A stretch of DNA of 64,000 bases, taken from positions 744,001 to 808,000 of the forward strand of contig NZ_SCFN01000001.1 in NCBI RefSeq assembly GCF_004138285.1. The letters run 5' to 3'. The stretch is from Gottfriedia acidiceleris. GTDB lineage: Bacteria > Bacillota > Bacilli > Bacillales > Bacillaceae_G. Below the pieces are notes generated by a model. That model did not search any database. It saw only the letters and a list, made by a program, of their open reading frames with translations, and had not been told where the DNA came from. This document shows, piece by piece, positions 27,519-36,765 of the stretch (positions are counted from its first letter, which is position 1; each line of letters opens with the position of its first letter). The translations under genes were made by a program, and so were the position numbers.

Positions 27519-28489
27519 GAGCCCCCCTCTTACAAGTGAAACATTTAGAAAAAAAGTTTAAGACCAATAAATCCTGGTTGAAACCTCCTCAATATGTACG
27601 TGCAGTAAATGGGGTTAGCTTGAATCTAAATCAGGAAGAGACACTTGGGATCGTTGGAGAATCCGGTTGTGGAAAATCAACAACTGGCAGATGCTTATTA
27701 CGCCTTACCCAGCCTACGAGTGGAGAAATAATTTTTCAAGGAACAGATATCACTAAGCTTAGTAAAAAAGAAATGAATAAATTTCGTAAGGACATTCAGA
27801 TGGTATTTCAAGATCCAATGGCTTCCTTAAATCCGAAACTGACAGTGAGAGAAATTCTATCTGAACCATTAATATCCAATCGTGTTCCAAGGAAAGAACA
27901 TGATGAATTAATTAAAGATACTCTTAGTTTAGTAGAATTATCTGAAAGCTATTTATCAAGATATCCACACGAACTCTCTGGGGGACAACGCCAACGTATT
28001 GGGATTGCGAGAGCGATTATCATAAGACCAAAGGTAGTAATTCTTGATGAACCCGTTTCAGCACTAGATGTTTCAGTTCAGTCTCAAATTCTTAATTTGT
28101 TACAAGACTTACAAGAAGAATTAGGTCTTTCGTATATATTCATTTCACATGATTTAAGCGTAGTAGAACATATCGCGCATCGAGTCGGTGTAATGTATCT
28201 TGGGGAAATCGTAGAAATTGCAGATAAGGAACAATTATTTAAAAAGCCTTTGCACCCATATACGCAAGCGCTTATCTCTGCTATTCCGAAGACGGATCCA
28301 GACGATAATAAAGAGCGTATCATTCTTACTGGAGAGTTACCATCCCTAGACAATCCTCCAAGTGGATGTGCTTTCCATCAACGATGCATCCACGCCATGG
28401 ATTCCTGTAAAACGGTTAAGCCTCAAATGAAAGAAGTAGAAGGAAGAAGAGTAGCTTGTCATTTATATAATGAAGAGAATAAAGTTTGA
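27515..28489 (+). CDS. Peptide ABC transporter ATPase (DppF/OppF-like)
   Basis: A 324-aa second ATPase: Walker A GESGCGKST, MVFQDPMASLNPKL, signature LSGGQRQR, Walker B VVILDEPVSALDVS, switch IFISHDLSVV, and the cysteine-bearing C-terminal segment (GCAFHQRCIHAMDSC). ATG 27515 is chosen for AAGGAGA and overlaps the previous stop (ATGA), so the two ATPases are translationally coupled. It completes a five-part importer with the lipoprotein and two permeases. Confidence 0.92.
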   Translation: MRAPLLQVKHLEKKFKTNKSWLKPPQYVRAVNGVSLNLNQEETLGIVGESGCGKSTTGRCLLRLTQPTSGEIIFQGTDITKLSKKEMNKFRKDIQMVFQDPMASLNPKLTVREILSEPLISNRVPRKEHDELIKDTLSLVELSESYLSRYPHELSGGQRQRIGIARAIIIRPKVVILDEPVSALDVSVQSQILNLLQDLQEELGLSYIFISHDLSVVEHIAHRVGVMYLGEIVEIADKEQLFKKPLHPYTQALISAIPKTDPDDNKERIILTGELPSLDNPPSGCAFHQRCIHAMDSCKTVKPQMKEVEGRRVACHLYNEENKV

Positions 28490-28549
28490 TGAACGGATAG
28501 TGAAGCCCAGATAATTGGATTCACTTTCTTCACTTTGGAGGAGATAATC

Positions 28550-30625
28550 GTGAGTTTAAGACTAACAATACCAGAAGATATTTATCGGTTTGAATGGCCT
28601 AGTAATCCCGTGATTTCACCTAATGGGAAACAAGTAATCTATGAAAAATCGACTGCTTGTCAGAGTGGAAATGATTATTTAACCCATTTGTTCTTAGCTA
28701 ATATAGAAGGAACATCAGATCAGCAACTAACTACTAAAGGAACAAGAAATACTCATCCTGTATGGTCGCCAAATGGCAACACTATTGCTTACCTATCTAA
28801 TCGTAGTTATGGTTCGCAAATCTGGGTGTTATCGTTAGACTCAAGACTAGAGAGCTGTCTAACTAAATTTAAACATGGTATTAGCTCAATTATTTGGTCA
28901 CCAAATAGTGATATGATTTATGGTTTAGTGCCAGTGGCGCAAGACGGAGAAGTTGAAGTGTTTTATGAAAATATAACTGAAGCTCAAGCCAGTGATGAAA
29001 TCAGTGCTCGAAATAAGCAATGGCTCGAAGGTTCGAAAAGTTTCAACCAGCTTTATTACAAAAATGATGGGATTGGTCTTCAAAACTTATACACTCGCCA
29101 GCTTGTTTCGATAAATGTCAAAACTGGGGAATTCAAACAATTAACGAATAGGCCAAATCATATCTCAGATCCTGCTATTTCACCGGATGGAAAATATATT
29201 GCTTTTACTTCTTTAAATGATGGGGAGAGTGGTCTCTATGGGCGAAGAATCTACTCTATATCCGTTCATGGTGGAGAAGAAAAATTGGTATATTCAAAAG
29301 CAAATGCGCATTCGCTATCTTATTCACCTGATGGAAAGTGGATTGCGTATTTTTCAAACCATCATAATCAAATTCAATTACTCCTTATTCCGGCTGATGG
29401 AGGAGAGGTAAGATGTCTAAGCAAACAATATCATGATACGCTAAGTGATATGATTTTTACTGATATGCGCTTCCTAAAAAGTCCTTTGAAACCTCAGTGG
29501 TCCCAAAATGGAAAGTATGTTTTTGGTCTCGGAACTCGTGAAGGGAGAAATGAAATTGTCCGCTTTGCAGTGGATGATTCAGATGGAAGAGGGCGTATAG
29601 TAGTTGGTGGAGACAGAACTATTTTTCATTTCTCCTATAATGGGGATCAAACGTTTGTTATAGCGTATTCGTCTGTTGAACACCCTGGAAAAATTGCTGT
29701 GGTTAATGTTGAGAAAGATACAGGATACAATTATAAAAAGAGAGAACCAAAAGAAGATCTTTCTATTCAAGAAGTATCATCCTTTTCCACAAATGAAGTA
29801 CGAATTGATCACTGCAATGATGCCTTTTTATCTGAGGTAAAGGTGGTCAAACCAGAAGTCTTATCGTATCTTTCAGAAGATGATTGGCACGTTCAAGGAT
29901 TTGTTCTTAAGCCAGCTAATTTTGAAGAAGGGAAAAAATACCCTGTATTATTAGATATTCATGGTGGTCCCCATTCTTCGTTTGGCTATACTTATTTTCA
30001 CCAAATGCAACTATTCTCTGCACATGGTTTTGCTGTTGTCTACCTTAATCCACGAGGGACTTCTGGGTTTGGTGAAGATTTTACTAACGCAGTGTGTGGT
30101 GATTATGGCGGGAAGGATATGAAGGACCTTTTTAATGGGTTAAACGAGGCCTTACGTCGTTTTGATTTTCTTGATAAAAACAAGGTGGCAGTCAATGGTA
30201 TTAGTTATGGTGGATTTATGGTGAATTGGTTAATTACTCATACCAATCAATTTTTTGCTGCCGTATCCGAAGGCTGTATTTCTAACTGGGTGTCGATGTA
30301 TGGTACTAGTGATATCGCCCCTGAATTTATGGATGTAGAATTTCAAGGGAAAACGGATGTAGAATTACTTTGGAAACGCTCCCCACTTGCTTATGTGGAA
30401 AATGTGAATACTCCACTTTTGCTTCTTCATAATGAGAGCGACTTGAGGTGTCCTATAGAACAGGCTGAACAGTTTTATTCACAAATTAAGCGCAGAGGAG
30501 GAGAGGTTGAATTTGCACGGATACCGAACTCAAGCCATGCACTCCTTCAAGTAGGGAAACCTACCCTGCGAATTGAAAGGTTAGAAGCTATGCTAGATTT
30601 TGTAACATCACGGTTACCAGAATAA
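28550..30625 (+). CDS. S9 prolyl-oligopeptidase-family peptidase
   Basis: A 691-aa cytoplasmic serine peptidase or acylaminoacyl-peptidase-like enzyme. The N-terminal ~400 residues form a TolB/WD40-like propeller (repeats of the type SPDGKWIAYFS), which limits access to small peptides. The C-terminal alpha/beta hydrolase carries the triad S552 (GISYGGFM), D631 (NESDLRCP) and H663 (NSSHAL). HGGPHSSFGY forms the oxyanion region. GTG 28550 follows GGAGGAG. Next to the importer it would degrade incoming peptides. Confidence 0.88.
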   Translation: MSLRLTIPEDIYRFEWPSNPVISPNGKQVIYEKSTACQSGNDYLTHLFLANIEGTSDQQLTTKGTRNTHPVWSPNGNTIAYLSNRSYGSQIWVLSLDSRLESCLTKFKHGISSIIWSPNSDMIYGLVPVAQDGEVEVFYENITEAQASDEISARNKQWLEGSKSFNQLYYKNDGIGLQNLYTRQLVSINVKTGEFKQLTNRPNHISDPAISPDGKYIAFTSLNDGESGLYGRRIYSISVHGGEEKLVYSKANAHSLSYSPDGKWIAYFSNHHNQIQLLLIPADGGEVRCLSKQYHDTLSDMIFTDMRFLKSPLKPQWSQNGKYVFGLGTREGRNEIVRFAVDDSDGRGRIVVGGDRTIFHFSYNGDQTFVIAYSSVEHPGKIAVVNVEKDTGYNYKKREPKEDLSIQEVSSFSTNEVRIDHCNDAFLSEVKVVKPEVLSYLSEDDWHVQGFVLKPANFEEGKKYPVLLDIHGGPHSSFGYTYFHQMQLFSAHGFAVVYLNPRGTSGFGEDFTNAVCGDYGGKDMKDLFNGLNEALRRFDFLDKNKVAVNGISYGGFMVNWLITHTNQFFAAVSEGCISNWVSMYGTSDIAPEFMDVEFQGKTDVELLWKRSPLAYVENVNTPLLLLHNESDLRCPIEQAEQFYSQIKRRGGEVEFARIPNSSHALLQVGKPTLRIERLEAMLDFVTSRLPE

Positions 30626-30650
30626 TTAGCAAAAGGGAGATTGGCCATTT

Positions 30651-31787
30651 ATGAATGAGATAAATACATGGGTTTCTCAGCATGACGAGTCTATAAAATC
30701 CACTTACCAGTACCTTCATAAACATGCTGAAATTAGTTGGAAAGAGGTTGAGACAACTAGGTTCTTATGTAAACAATTAGAAAAATTGGATATTCCATAC
30801 GAAACGTTTGAGGACATAACAGGTGTCGTTGGTTACTGGGGCAATAAAGAAGAAGGACCAACAATTGGGATAAGATCAGATATGGACGCTTTGTGGCAGC
30901 TAGTGGATGGAGAATGGAAAGCGAATCATTCTTGTGGTCATGACGCTCATATGACCATGGTCCTTTTTGCCATAACTTGTTTGAAGGAAATTGGTTATGA
31001 ACCTAAAGGACTAGTAAAAATAATCTTTCAACCAGCTGAGGAAACTGGGAAAGGTGCAAAAGCAATGATTGAAAAAGGGGTTCTAAATGACGTGAAACTG
31101 TTACTTGGTCTTCATGTGCGCCCTGTTCAAGAATTGAAATTTGGTGAAGCAGCACCTGCCATCTATCATGGGGCTACTACTTTATTAAAAGGGACCATCA
31201 AAGGGAAACAGGCTCACGGCGCTAGACCGAATCTTGGTATAAATGTAGTAGATTCCCTTGGAGCAATCATTCAAGCAGTCAATGCGGTAAAGGTAGACCC
31301 ATCTGTTTCTGCATCTGCAAAGGTGACAATGGTAAAGGCCGGTGGAGATAATGTAAATATCATCCCAGACTTTGCTGAGTTCGGAATTGATGTACGAGCC
31401 GAACGAAATGAGATAATGATAGAGTTAATCAAAGATATTAAACAAGCGGTTTTTGCAGCTGGAACGGCCAATCATGCAGAAGTATCTATGGAAACCATTG
31501 CAGAAATGGTGGCTGCAGAAAAGAGTCACGTTATGGAAGATGTAGTAAAAGCGGCTATCGTGGAAGCGATTGGAGTTGAAAGCTTGGCCCCAGCGGTTAA
31601 TACTCCTGGAGGAGAGGACTTCCATTTTTACAAAACAAATTTCCCTCATTTGCAATTAACAATGGTAGGTTTAGGAACAGACTTGGAGCCAGGCTTGCAT
31701 CATCCGAATATGAGCTTTAATCTAGATTCACTTTCAAACGGAGTTAAAATCTTAAGTACTGCTTTGATCAAGATGTTGTCATTATAA
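30651..31787 (+). CDS. M20 amidohydrolase, N-acyl-L-amino-acid deacylase candidate
   Basis: A 378-aa metal-dependent amidohydrolase of the M20D/hippurate-hydrolase group. It shows GIRSDMDALW, HSCGHDAHM, FQPAEETGKGAKAMIEKG, the dimerisation domain about 180-290, and NTPGGEDFHFY. In Geobacillus-type clusters an M20 enzyme removes succinate from N-succinyl-L-amino acids after racemisation. Here it sits in the same cluster as the racemase and GNAT, so this step is inferred. General aminoacylase activity is the alternative. It is the last gene before the terminator. Confidence 0.87.
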   Translation: MNEINTWVSQHDESIKSTYQYLHKHAEISWKEVETTRFLCKQLEKLDIPYETFEDITGVVGYWGNKEEGPTIGIRSDMDALWQLVDGEWKANHSCGHDAHMTMVLFAITCLKEIGYEPKGLVKIIFQPAEETGKGAKAMIEKGVLNDVKLLLGLHVRPVQELKFGEAAPAIYHGATTLLKGTIKGKQAHGARPNLGINVVDSLGAIIQAVNAVKVDPSVSASAKVTMVKAGGDNVNIIPDFAEFGIDVRAERNEIMIELIKDIKQAVFAAGTANHAEVSMETIAEMVAAEKSHVMEDVVKAAIVEAIGVESLAPAVNTPGGEDFHFYKTNFPHLQLTMVGLGTDLEPGLHHPNMSFNLDSLSNGVKILSTALIKMLSL

Positions 31788-31810
31788 TTACCATAGTGGC
31801 GGATATAATA

Positions 31811-31882
31811 AATCAATTGAAAGAGGGTTTCACATAAGACAATGCAAGTTAAATCTTATGAGATATCCTTTTTTATTGATTG
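31811..31882 (+). terminator. Large hairpin ending the peptide cluster
   Basis: Nested pairing AATCAAT/ATTGATT, AAAGAGG/CCTTTTTT and CATAAGA/TCTTATG around a short loop. It occupies the 359-bp gap 31788-32146. The right part holds a TTGTGA-16-TATGAT promoter for ydbST (about 32079-32106). Confidence 0.6.
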
Positions 31883-32146
31883 AAACAATTACTATATTCC
31901 ATCAAATTTAGGGGCTACTTCAAATGAAAAATAAAGGGTATATTCAATAAGGGAATCTGCCATTTAATAAAATTTCACGTACCAAAATTTCATCTTTTTT
32001 TTAATTTTTAAGTACTTCTTAATCAATATTTTTATTGAAAAAATTACTCTTTTTTAGCTTTGTCGATAAATAGGAGGTTTGTGAATAGTTTGTCTCATGG
32101 TATGATATAGTAAGTGATAGATTAATGAGATAGAAAAGGTGATTAA

Positions 32147-32626
32147 ATGAGAGCAAATCCATCACAAAGACCATCACCTAAAATGAGGTCAGTATGGAGA
32201 ATTACATCACTATTAATGAGTATCTCTCTAGTTGCATTACCAATTATCTATTATTTTCTTATGAGACATTTTTCACTTCCCTTCTTTATTTTAATGATTA
32301 TTATAGGTGTCGTTATAGCGTTAATAATTTTTTTAACTTTGTTTTTACCTACACTTAAATTGAAATATACCGCATATGAGATTTATGAAAATGAGTTAGA
32401 AATTCAAAAAGGAATATTTGTTATTAAACGAATTGTTATTCCTATGGTCAGAGTTCAACACGTTACGACAGAAGTAGGACCAATCCTACGTCGATACGGT
32501 TTATCTACAGTGAATATTTCCACGGCAGCCACCACACATGAAATTGAAGGCTTAGAACACCATGTCGCAGAAAAGCTTAGAGATAAAATTATCTACTTAG
32601 CAAGGATAAGTGATGACGATGTTTGA
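32147..32626 (+). CDS. ydbS: YdbS-like bacterial PH domain membrane protein
   Basis: A 159-aa protein with two membrane helices (about 24-45 and 50-72) followed by a bacterial PH (DUF304) domain (YEIYENELEIQKGIFVIKRI ...). Length equals B. subtilis YdbS. There the ydbS-ydbT pair is controlled by sigma-W and protects against certain peptide antibiotics. The next gene is its YdbT partner, whose start lies inside the end of this gene. The mechanism is unknown. Confidence 0.87.
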   Translation: MRANPSQRPSPKMRSVWRITSLLMSISLVALPIIYYFLMRHFSLPFFILMIIIGVVIALIIFLTLFLPTLKLKYTAYEIYENELEIQKGIFVIKRIVIPMVRVQHVTTEVGPILRRYGLSTVNISTAATTHEIEGLEHHVAEKLRDKIIYLARISDDDV

Positions 32627-34034
32627 GCCAAAAAGACAACATCCAGCTTATATACTTACCGTATTTTTAGAGCAAATTAAAAACGTACTAATACCACTTA
32701 TTATACTTTTAGTTTCAGGTGGTAAAGGGTCAATGTTTCAATATTTGTTTGCTGTTGTTCTGATCGTTTTTCCAGTTGCTTCAGCAATCATAAAATGGTA
32801 TCGATTTACCTACTATATAACTGAAGATGAATTTAGAATTCGTTCGGGATTGTTTGTAATCGAAAATACGTTTATTCAAAAAGAGCGTATTCAGTCTTTT
32901 TCAATTAATGCTGGATTTATTCAACAGCTTTTTAATGTGGTGAGCGTACGAATTGAAACAGCTGGTGGAAAAAAAGCTGAAGGTATATTAAATGCAATAC
33001 CTAAGGAAGTGGCACTTTCATTAAAAAATGAAGTATTAAACTCTAAAAAGAAAAAAGTAGGTTTGGTTGTAGCTGAGGAAAATAGTGTACAAGCAGTGCC
33101 ATTAGTTGATATAAGTTTAACAATTGAAACGCGAAAGCTTTTTTTAGCTGGAATCACTTCCTTTGAAGTTGGACTAGCTTTTGCCGTTTTAGCATCATTA
33201 TTTTCACAAATCGAGGATTTACTTCCACATAGTATTTATGTGGCAATATATAATCAAATACAAACATTCACTTACATGATGTTTTTTATTGTATTTTTAG
33301 GTAGTTTATTACTTTCCCTAATTTTTTCAACCATTAGATACATATTAAAATTTGCAAACTTTACTGTCCAAAGAAGAGATGAGCGAATTATTATTACAAG
33401 AGGGTTATTCGAAAAAAATGAATTTACGGTTTCGTTAAAACGAATTCAAGGAGTAGTTATAAAAGAAGGGATCATTCGTCAATTATTTGGCTATTCTACA
33501 GTTTACGTCGAAGCTGTTGGCATGGGGGATAAGCAGGAACAAGGTAGACATGTTCTACATCCATTTATTAAAACGAAGGATGTCCACTTATTCTTAAAAA
33601 ATTTTATTCCTTCTATTAACTATGATGAAATATCAAACCGAGCACCAAAAAGAGCTCGAAAAACGTATTATTCAAGAATGATTATTACTTTTCTTCTAAT
33701 AGCAAGTGGAATTGTATTACTTCCATTTATTCACTTCTGGGTTTATGGCATTGTTTTAATCGGTATATTTATTGGGGAATTAGGATTTAGAAATGCAGGC
33801 TATACATTATTAGATCGAACTGTGATCGTTCAGTCTGGTTATTTCTCAAGAACAACTGCGATTTTACCAAAAGAGCGAATACAAGTATTGATCGGTGAAC
33901 AAAGTTTCCTTCAAAAAAGAGTAAAACTAAAATCTATATACATTACGATTCTTTCAAGCCAATTTGGCCGTACTTATCAGGTAAGACATTTAGATGAAAA
34001 AGATGTAAATCGAATGATTGGTTGGTTTAGTTAA
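32613..34034 (+). CDS. ydbT: YdbT-like tandem bacterial PH domain membrane protein
   Basis: About 473 aa with three DUF304/PH domains separated by helix pairs (near 25-65, 180-240 and 350-390). Repeated domain motifs include ITEDEFRIRSGLFVIENTFI, ITRGLFEKNEFTVSLKRIQG and VIVQSGYFSRTTAILPKERI. Companion of YdbS at the cytoplasmic membrane. It overlaps the end of ydbS, so translation is coupled. GTG 32610, ATG 32613 and ATG 32619 are all possible; AAGGAT supports 32613 or 32619. Confidence 0.87.
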   Translation: MTMFEPKRQHPAYILTVFLEQIKNVLIPLIILLVSGGKGSMFQYLFAVVLIVFPVASAIIKWYRFTYYITEDEFRIRSGLFVIENTFIQKERIQSFSINAGFIQQLFNVVSVRIETAGGKKAEGILNAIPKEVALSLKNEVLNSKKKKVGLVVAEENSVQAVPLVDISLTIETRKLFLAGITSFEVGLAFAVLASLFSQIEDLLPHSIYVAIYNQIQTFTYMMFFIVFLGSLLLSLIFSTIRYILKFANFTVQRRDERIIITRGLFEKNEFTVSLKRIQGVVIKEGIIRQLFGYSTVYVEAVGMGDKQEQGRHVLHPFIKTKDVHLFLKNFIPSINYDEISNRAPKRARKTYYSRMIITFLLIASGIVLLPFIHFWVYGIVLIGIFIGELGFRNAGYTLLDRTVIVQSGYFSRTTAILPKERIQVLIGEQSFLQKRVKLKSIYITILSSQFGRTYQVRHLDEKDVNRMIGWFS

Positions 34035-34072
34035 TAAATATTTAGTATGATCATATAGCTTTATTGTTAAAA

Positions 34073-34110
34073 GAAGACGTGTATACATTTGTGTAAGCAC
34101 GTCTTTTTTT
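34073..34110 (+). terminator. Terminator of ydbST
   Basis: Stem AAGACGTG / CACGTCTT around an AT loop, then T7. Confidence 0.85.
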
Positions 34111-34148
34111 AACGCTTAATTTGTTTTTGCTATTAGGAGGAAAAGAAC

Positions 34149-35585
34149 TTGGGGAAACGAATATTTGTAGGAATACTCCTCTTAACCGTGTTTGTGACAG
34201 TTTTACATACGCTGTGGAATAAACCTGCACCATTACAGCATGGAGTGATTGATGATGTTGGCCATCTTCTTCCTACTAAAATTGATCGTATTGTCAAAGG
34301 AAACGAAGTAGATCAATTAAAGAAAATTGTCATCGATGCAAAAAAACAAGGGAAGACAGTTTCAATTGCAGGCGAGCGACATAGTCAAGGTGGTCATACA
34401 TATTATAAAGATGGTGTGGTGATTGATTTAAAAACATTTAATAAGGTTGAAAAAGTGGATCCTGTTCAAAAGACAGTTATTGTTCAAAGTGGTGCAACGT
34501 GGGGAGATATACAAAAAGCGATTAATCCTTTTCATCTTGCATTAAAGGTAACTCAGTCACAAGAGATATTCTCAGTAGGTGGTTCATTAAGTGTGAACGC
34601 ACATGGTCGTGACATTCGGAATCACTCATTAGCTAGTACTGTTAATTGGTTTACATTATTAACGCCTGAAGGGAAAGTAATTAAAGTAAGCCGCACTGAG
34701 AATAAAGAATTATTCCCTTATGTATTAGGTGGATATGGATTATTTGGAATTATTTTAGAAGTAGAGTTTCAACTAACGGATAATGAATTATATAAAATAG
34801 AAACAAAAACGATGGACTATAAGAAGTATCCAAATTATTTTAACAAGAACGTTTTAGAAAACCAAAATGCAAGAATGCATATTGCTAGAATTTCTGTAGC
34901 ACCAGATAGCTTTTTAGATAAGGTTTATGCAATTAATTATATGGCAACATCCCGTAAAATGTCCGATTCAGATCAAGAGCTAAAGGAAGATCATTCTGCT
35001 TTTTTTCCGAAGTTTGCACTAGGTATGTCTAGAACTTCGGACATTGGTAAAAATCTTTTTTGGGATTTTCAATATCGCTTTATTCATTCCCTAAATGGAA
35101 ACTATGAAACTCGTAATAATGTCATGCGTTCTGAAAGTAAGTTTATGGAATTCGATGACCGTCAAGATACACAAGTTTTACAGGAATTTTTTGTACCTGT
35201 AAATGAATTTGTTCTTTACATTGATGATATTAGAGAATATTTACAATATGAAAATTTAAATATATTAAATATAACGATTCGTTACGTTGAAAAAGATGAT
35301 GAAACAGTCATGAATTATGCGAAAGATGATATGTTTGCTTTCGTTGTTTTGATTCAACACGGTAAAGATAAAGATTCTGTTCAATATGCAAAGGAGGTAA
35401 TTCAAAAGTGGACTGATATAACTTTGGAGCATCGAGGAACTTATTATTTACCTTATTATCCATATCAGTCTAAGCAACAAATGGTTACAGCATATCCAAA
35501 AACGCAAGATTTTTTTAATAAGAAAAGAGAGTTTGATCCAAAAAGTGTATTTATGAATACTTTTTATGAAAATTATGGGGAGTAA
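34149..35585 (+). CDS. Membrane-anchored FAD-binding oxidase
   Basis: A 478-aa flavoprotein of the FAD-binding type 4 / aldonolactone-oxidase-like superfamily. An N-terminal uncleaved helix (about 5-22) places the enzyme outside. The FAD domain contains SIAGERHSQGGHTYY (candidate flavin contact), VQSGATWGDIQ, GGSLSVNAHGRDIRNHSL and GGYGLFGIILEVEF. The C-terminal cap ends FDPKSVFMNTFYENYG, as in the lactone oxidases. Substrate unknown; a sugar lactone or alcohol is only a family guess. TTG 34149 follows AGGAGGAAAAG. It is linked to the small transporter gene after it. Confidence 0.8.
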   Translation: MGKRIFVGILLLTVFVTVLHTLWNKPAPLQHGVIDDVGHLLPTKIDRIVKGNEVDQLKKIVIDAKKQGKTVSIAGERHSQGGHTYYKDGVVIDLKTFNKVEKVDPVQKTVIVQSGATWGDIQKAINPFHLALKVTQSQEIFSVGGSLSVNAHGRDIRNHSLASTVNWFTLLTPEGKVIKVSRTENKELFPYVLGGYGLFGIILEVEFQLTDNELYKIETKTMDYKKYPNYFNKNVLENQNARMHIARISVAPDSFLDKVYAINYMATSRKMSDSDQELKEDHSAFFPKFALGMSRTSDIGKNLFWDFQYRFIHSLNGNYETRNNVMRSESKFMEFDDRQDTQVLQEFFVPVNEFVLYIDDIREYLQYENLNILNITIRYVEKDDETVMNYAKDDMFAFVVLIQHGKDKDSVQYAKEVIQKWTDITLEHRGTYYLPYYPYQSKQQMVTAYPKTQDFFNKKREFDPKSVFMNTFYENYGE

Positions 35586-35589
35586 TCCT

Positions 35590-36126
35590 ATGAATCGTTT
35601 TTTAATCGCATTACTTAGTATTATTGGATTTAGTAGCTCTTTAGTATTCCCTTATTATGTTCTCTTCTTAAGGAATATAGGAGATGCGTATGGCGTATTT
35701 AGTTTATTATATGGACTTTTTTCATTAAGTTTGAGTGTGGTAGTATACTTTGGTGGCCGATTCGTTGACCGGGTTTCACCATTTATATTAATGATATTCC
35801 ATTCAATATTTTGCTGTTTATTGTTTTTTTCACTGCCTTTGATCGATAATATAAAGATTGTCTATATTGGGCAAGTTTTATTTGGAGGATTTACTGCGTT
35901 ATTCAAGATTGCTGAAAAGAAATTATTTATGAACGCTTCATCTGATTTTTATAGAAGTTACTTATTTTGGACATCTTTTGTAACAGCTATTTGTATTATA
36001 GGTGTAGGAACTTTGCTTGAATCAATTGACATTCAATTTATGTTTCATTTAGCGGCTTGGCTTTTCTTAATAAGTGCACTTGGTCTTTGTTATAAAATGA
36101 TAATGAGTAAGCAGCAGACTAGTTGA
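35590..36126 (+). CDS. Half-size MFS-like membrane protein
   Basis: A 178-aa, very hydrophobic protein with about six helices, the size of one MFS half. The segment VVVYFGGRFVDRVSPFILM resembles the conserved MFS loop between helices 2 and 3. GGGGAG and ATG 35590 lie 4 bp after the FAD oxidase stop, so the two are one operon. Nothing downstream continues an MFS second half, so it is either a natural six-helix carrier or a truncated gene. I cannot decide which. Confidence 0.65.
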   Translation: MNRFLIALLSIIGFSSSLVFPYYVLFLRNIGDAYGVFSLLYGLFSLSLSVVVYFGGRFVDRVSPFILMIFHSIFCCLLFFSLPLIDNIKIVYIGQVLFGGFTALFKIAEKKLFMNASSDFYRSYLFWTSFVTAICIIGVGTLLESIDIQFMFHLAAWLFLISALGLCYKMIMSKQQTS

Positions 36127-36422
36127 AGGTTTTTGCAACGATTGATTTAAATTCAGAGTAACACAACAATGTTTTGTTTTTTGTGATTGGTTTTTATGCG
36201 TAACGTTGTTATATTCCTTTTTATACAATAAAGTTAATGAACAAGTAGCATGTTTTACATATAAAGTACTGTTTTTAATAAAAATAAAACAATAAGTTTA
36301 AATTTATATATTGTTTAAGTAACGAAACAATGTTATATTAACTTTAAATTAAATAAAGTATTTATGGAGACATTTATTACTTTATGTGAAGTTAAATTGT
36401 ATGGAAGGAATGATTATATATT

Positions 36423-36602
36423 ATGAGACATGAGGAAGCTGTAGGAATTTTTTATGCTGCTTTTGTAATTTTAGGCTTAACGATTGGTTTAGGTGTAGGT
36501 TATTTTACATCACATTTAGTCGTAGGAGGATTTCTTGGTTTTGGAATTGGAATAGGTTTAGGTCTATTAAGTAATGCTATTTTATACATTAATAGAGACT
36601 GA
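36423..36602 (+). CDS. 59-aa glycine-rich two-helix membrane protein
   Basis: A short ORF, MRHEEAVGIFYAAFVILGL at the start and ILYINRD at the end, with two hydrophobic helices. The second is glycine-zipper-like (GGFLGFGIGIGLGLL). GGAAGGA lies 13 bp upstream of the ATG, a little far. The composition is protein-like rather than random, and it is oriented with its neighbours. Function unknown. Just upstream, 36127-36422 is AT-rich and holds three AACAATGTT/AACGTTGTT motifs. Confidence 0.5.
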   Translation: MRHEEAVGIFYAAFVILGLTIGLGVGYFTSHLVVGGFLGFGIGIGLGLLSNAILYINRD

Positions 36603-36765
36603 TTTTGACTGCTGTGCTAATGATCGCCAAAGGTAACTTTAGCTCTTTATCAGGCTATGCGCCCCAAAAGACAAGCGTTTTTTAGTCAGTTAGATACTTA
36701 AGTTAGGCCATGAATACAAAATTGAAATTAAATTTTATGCTTGAAATGTTAAAGGAGAGATGGTC

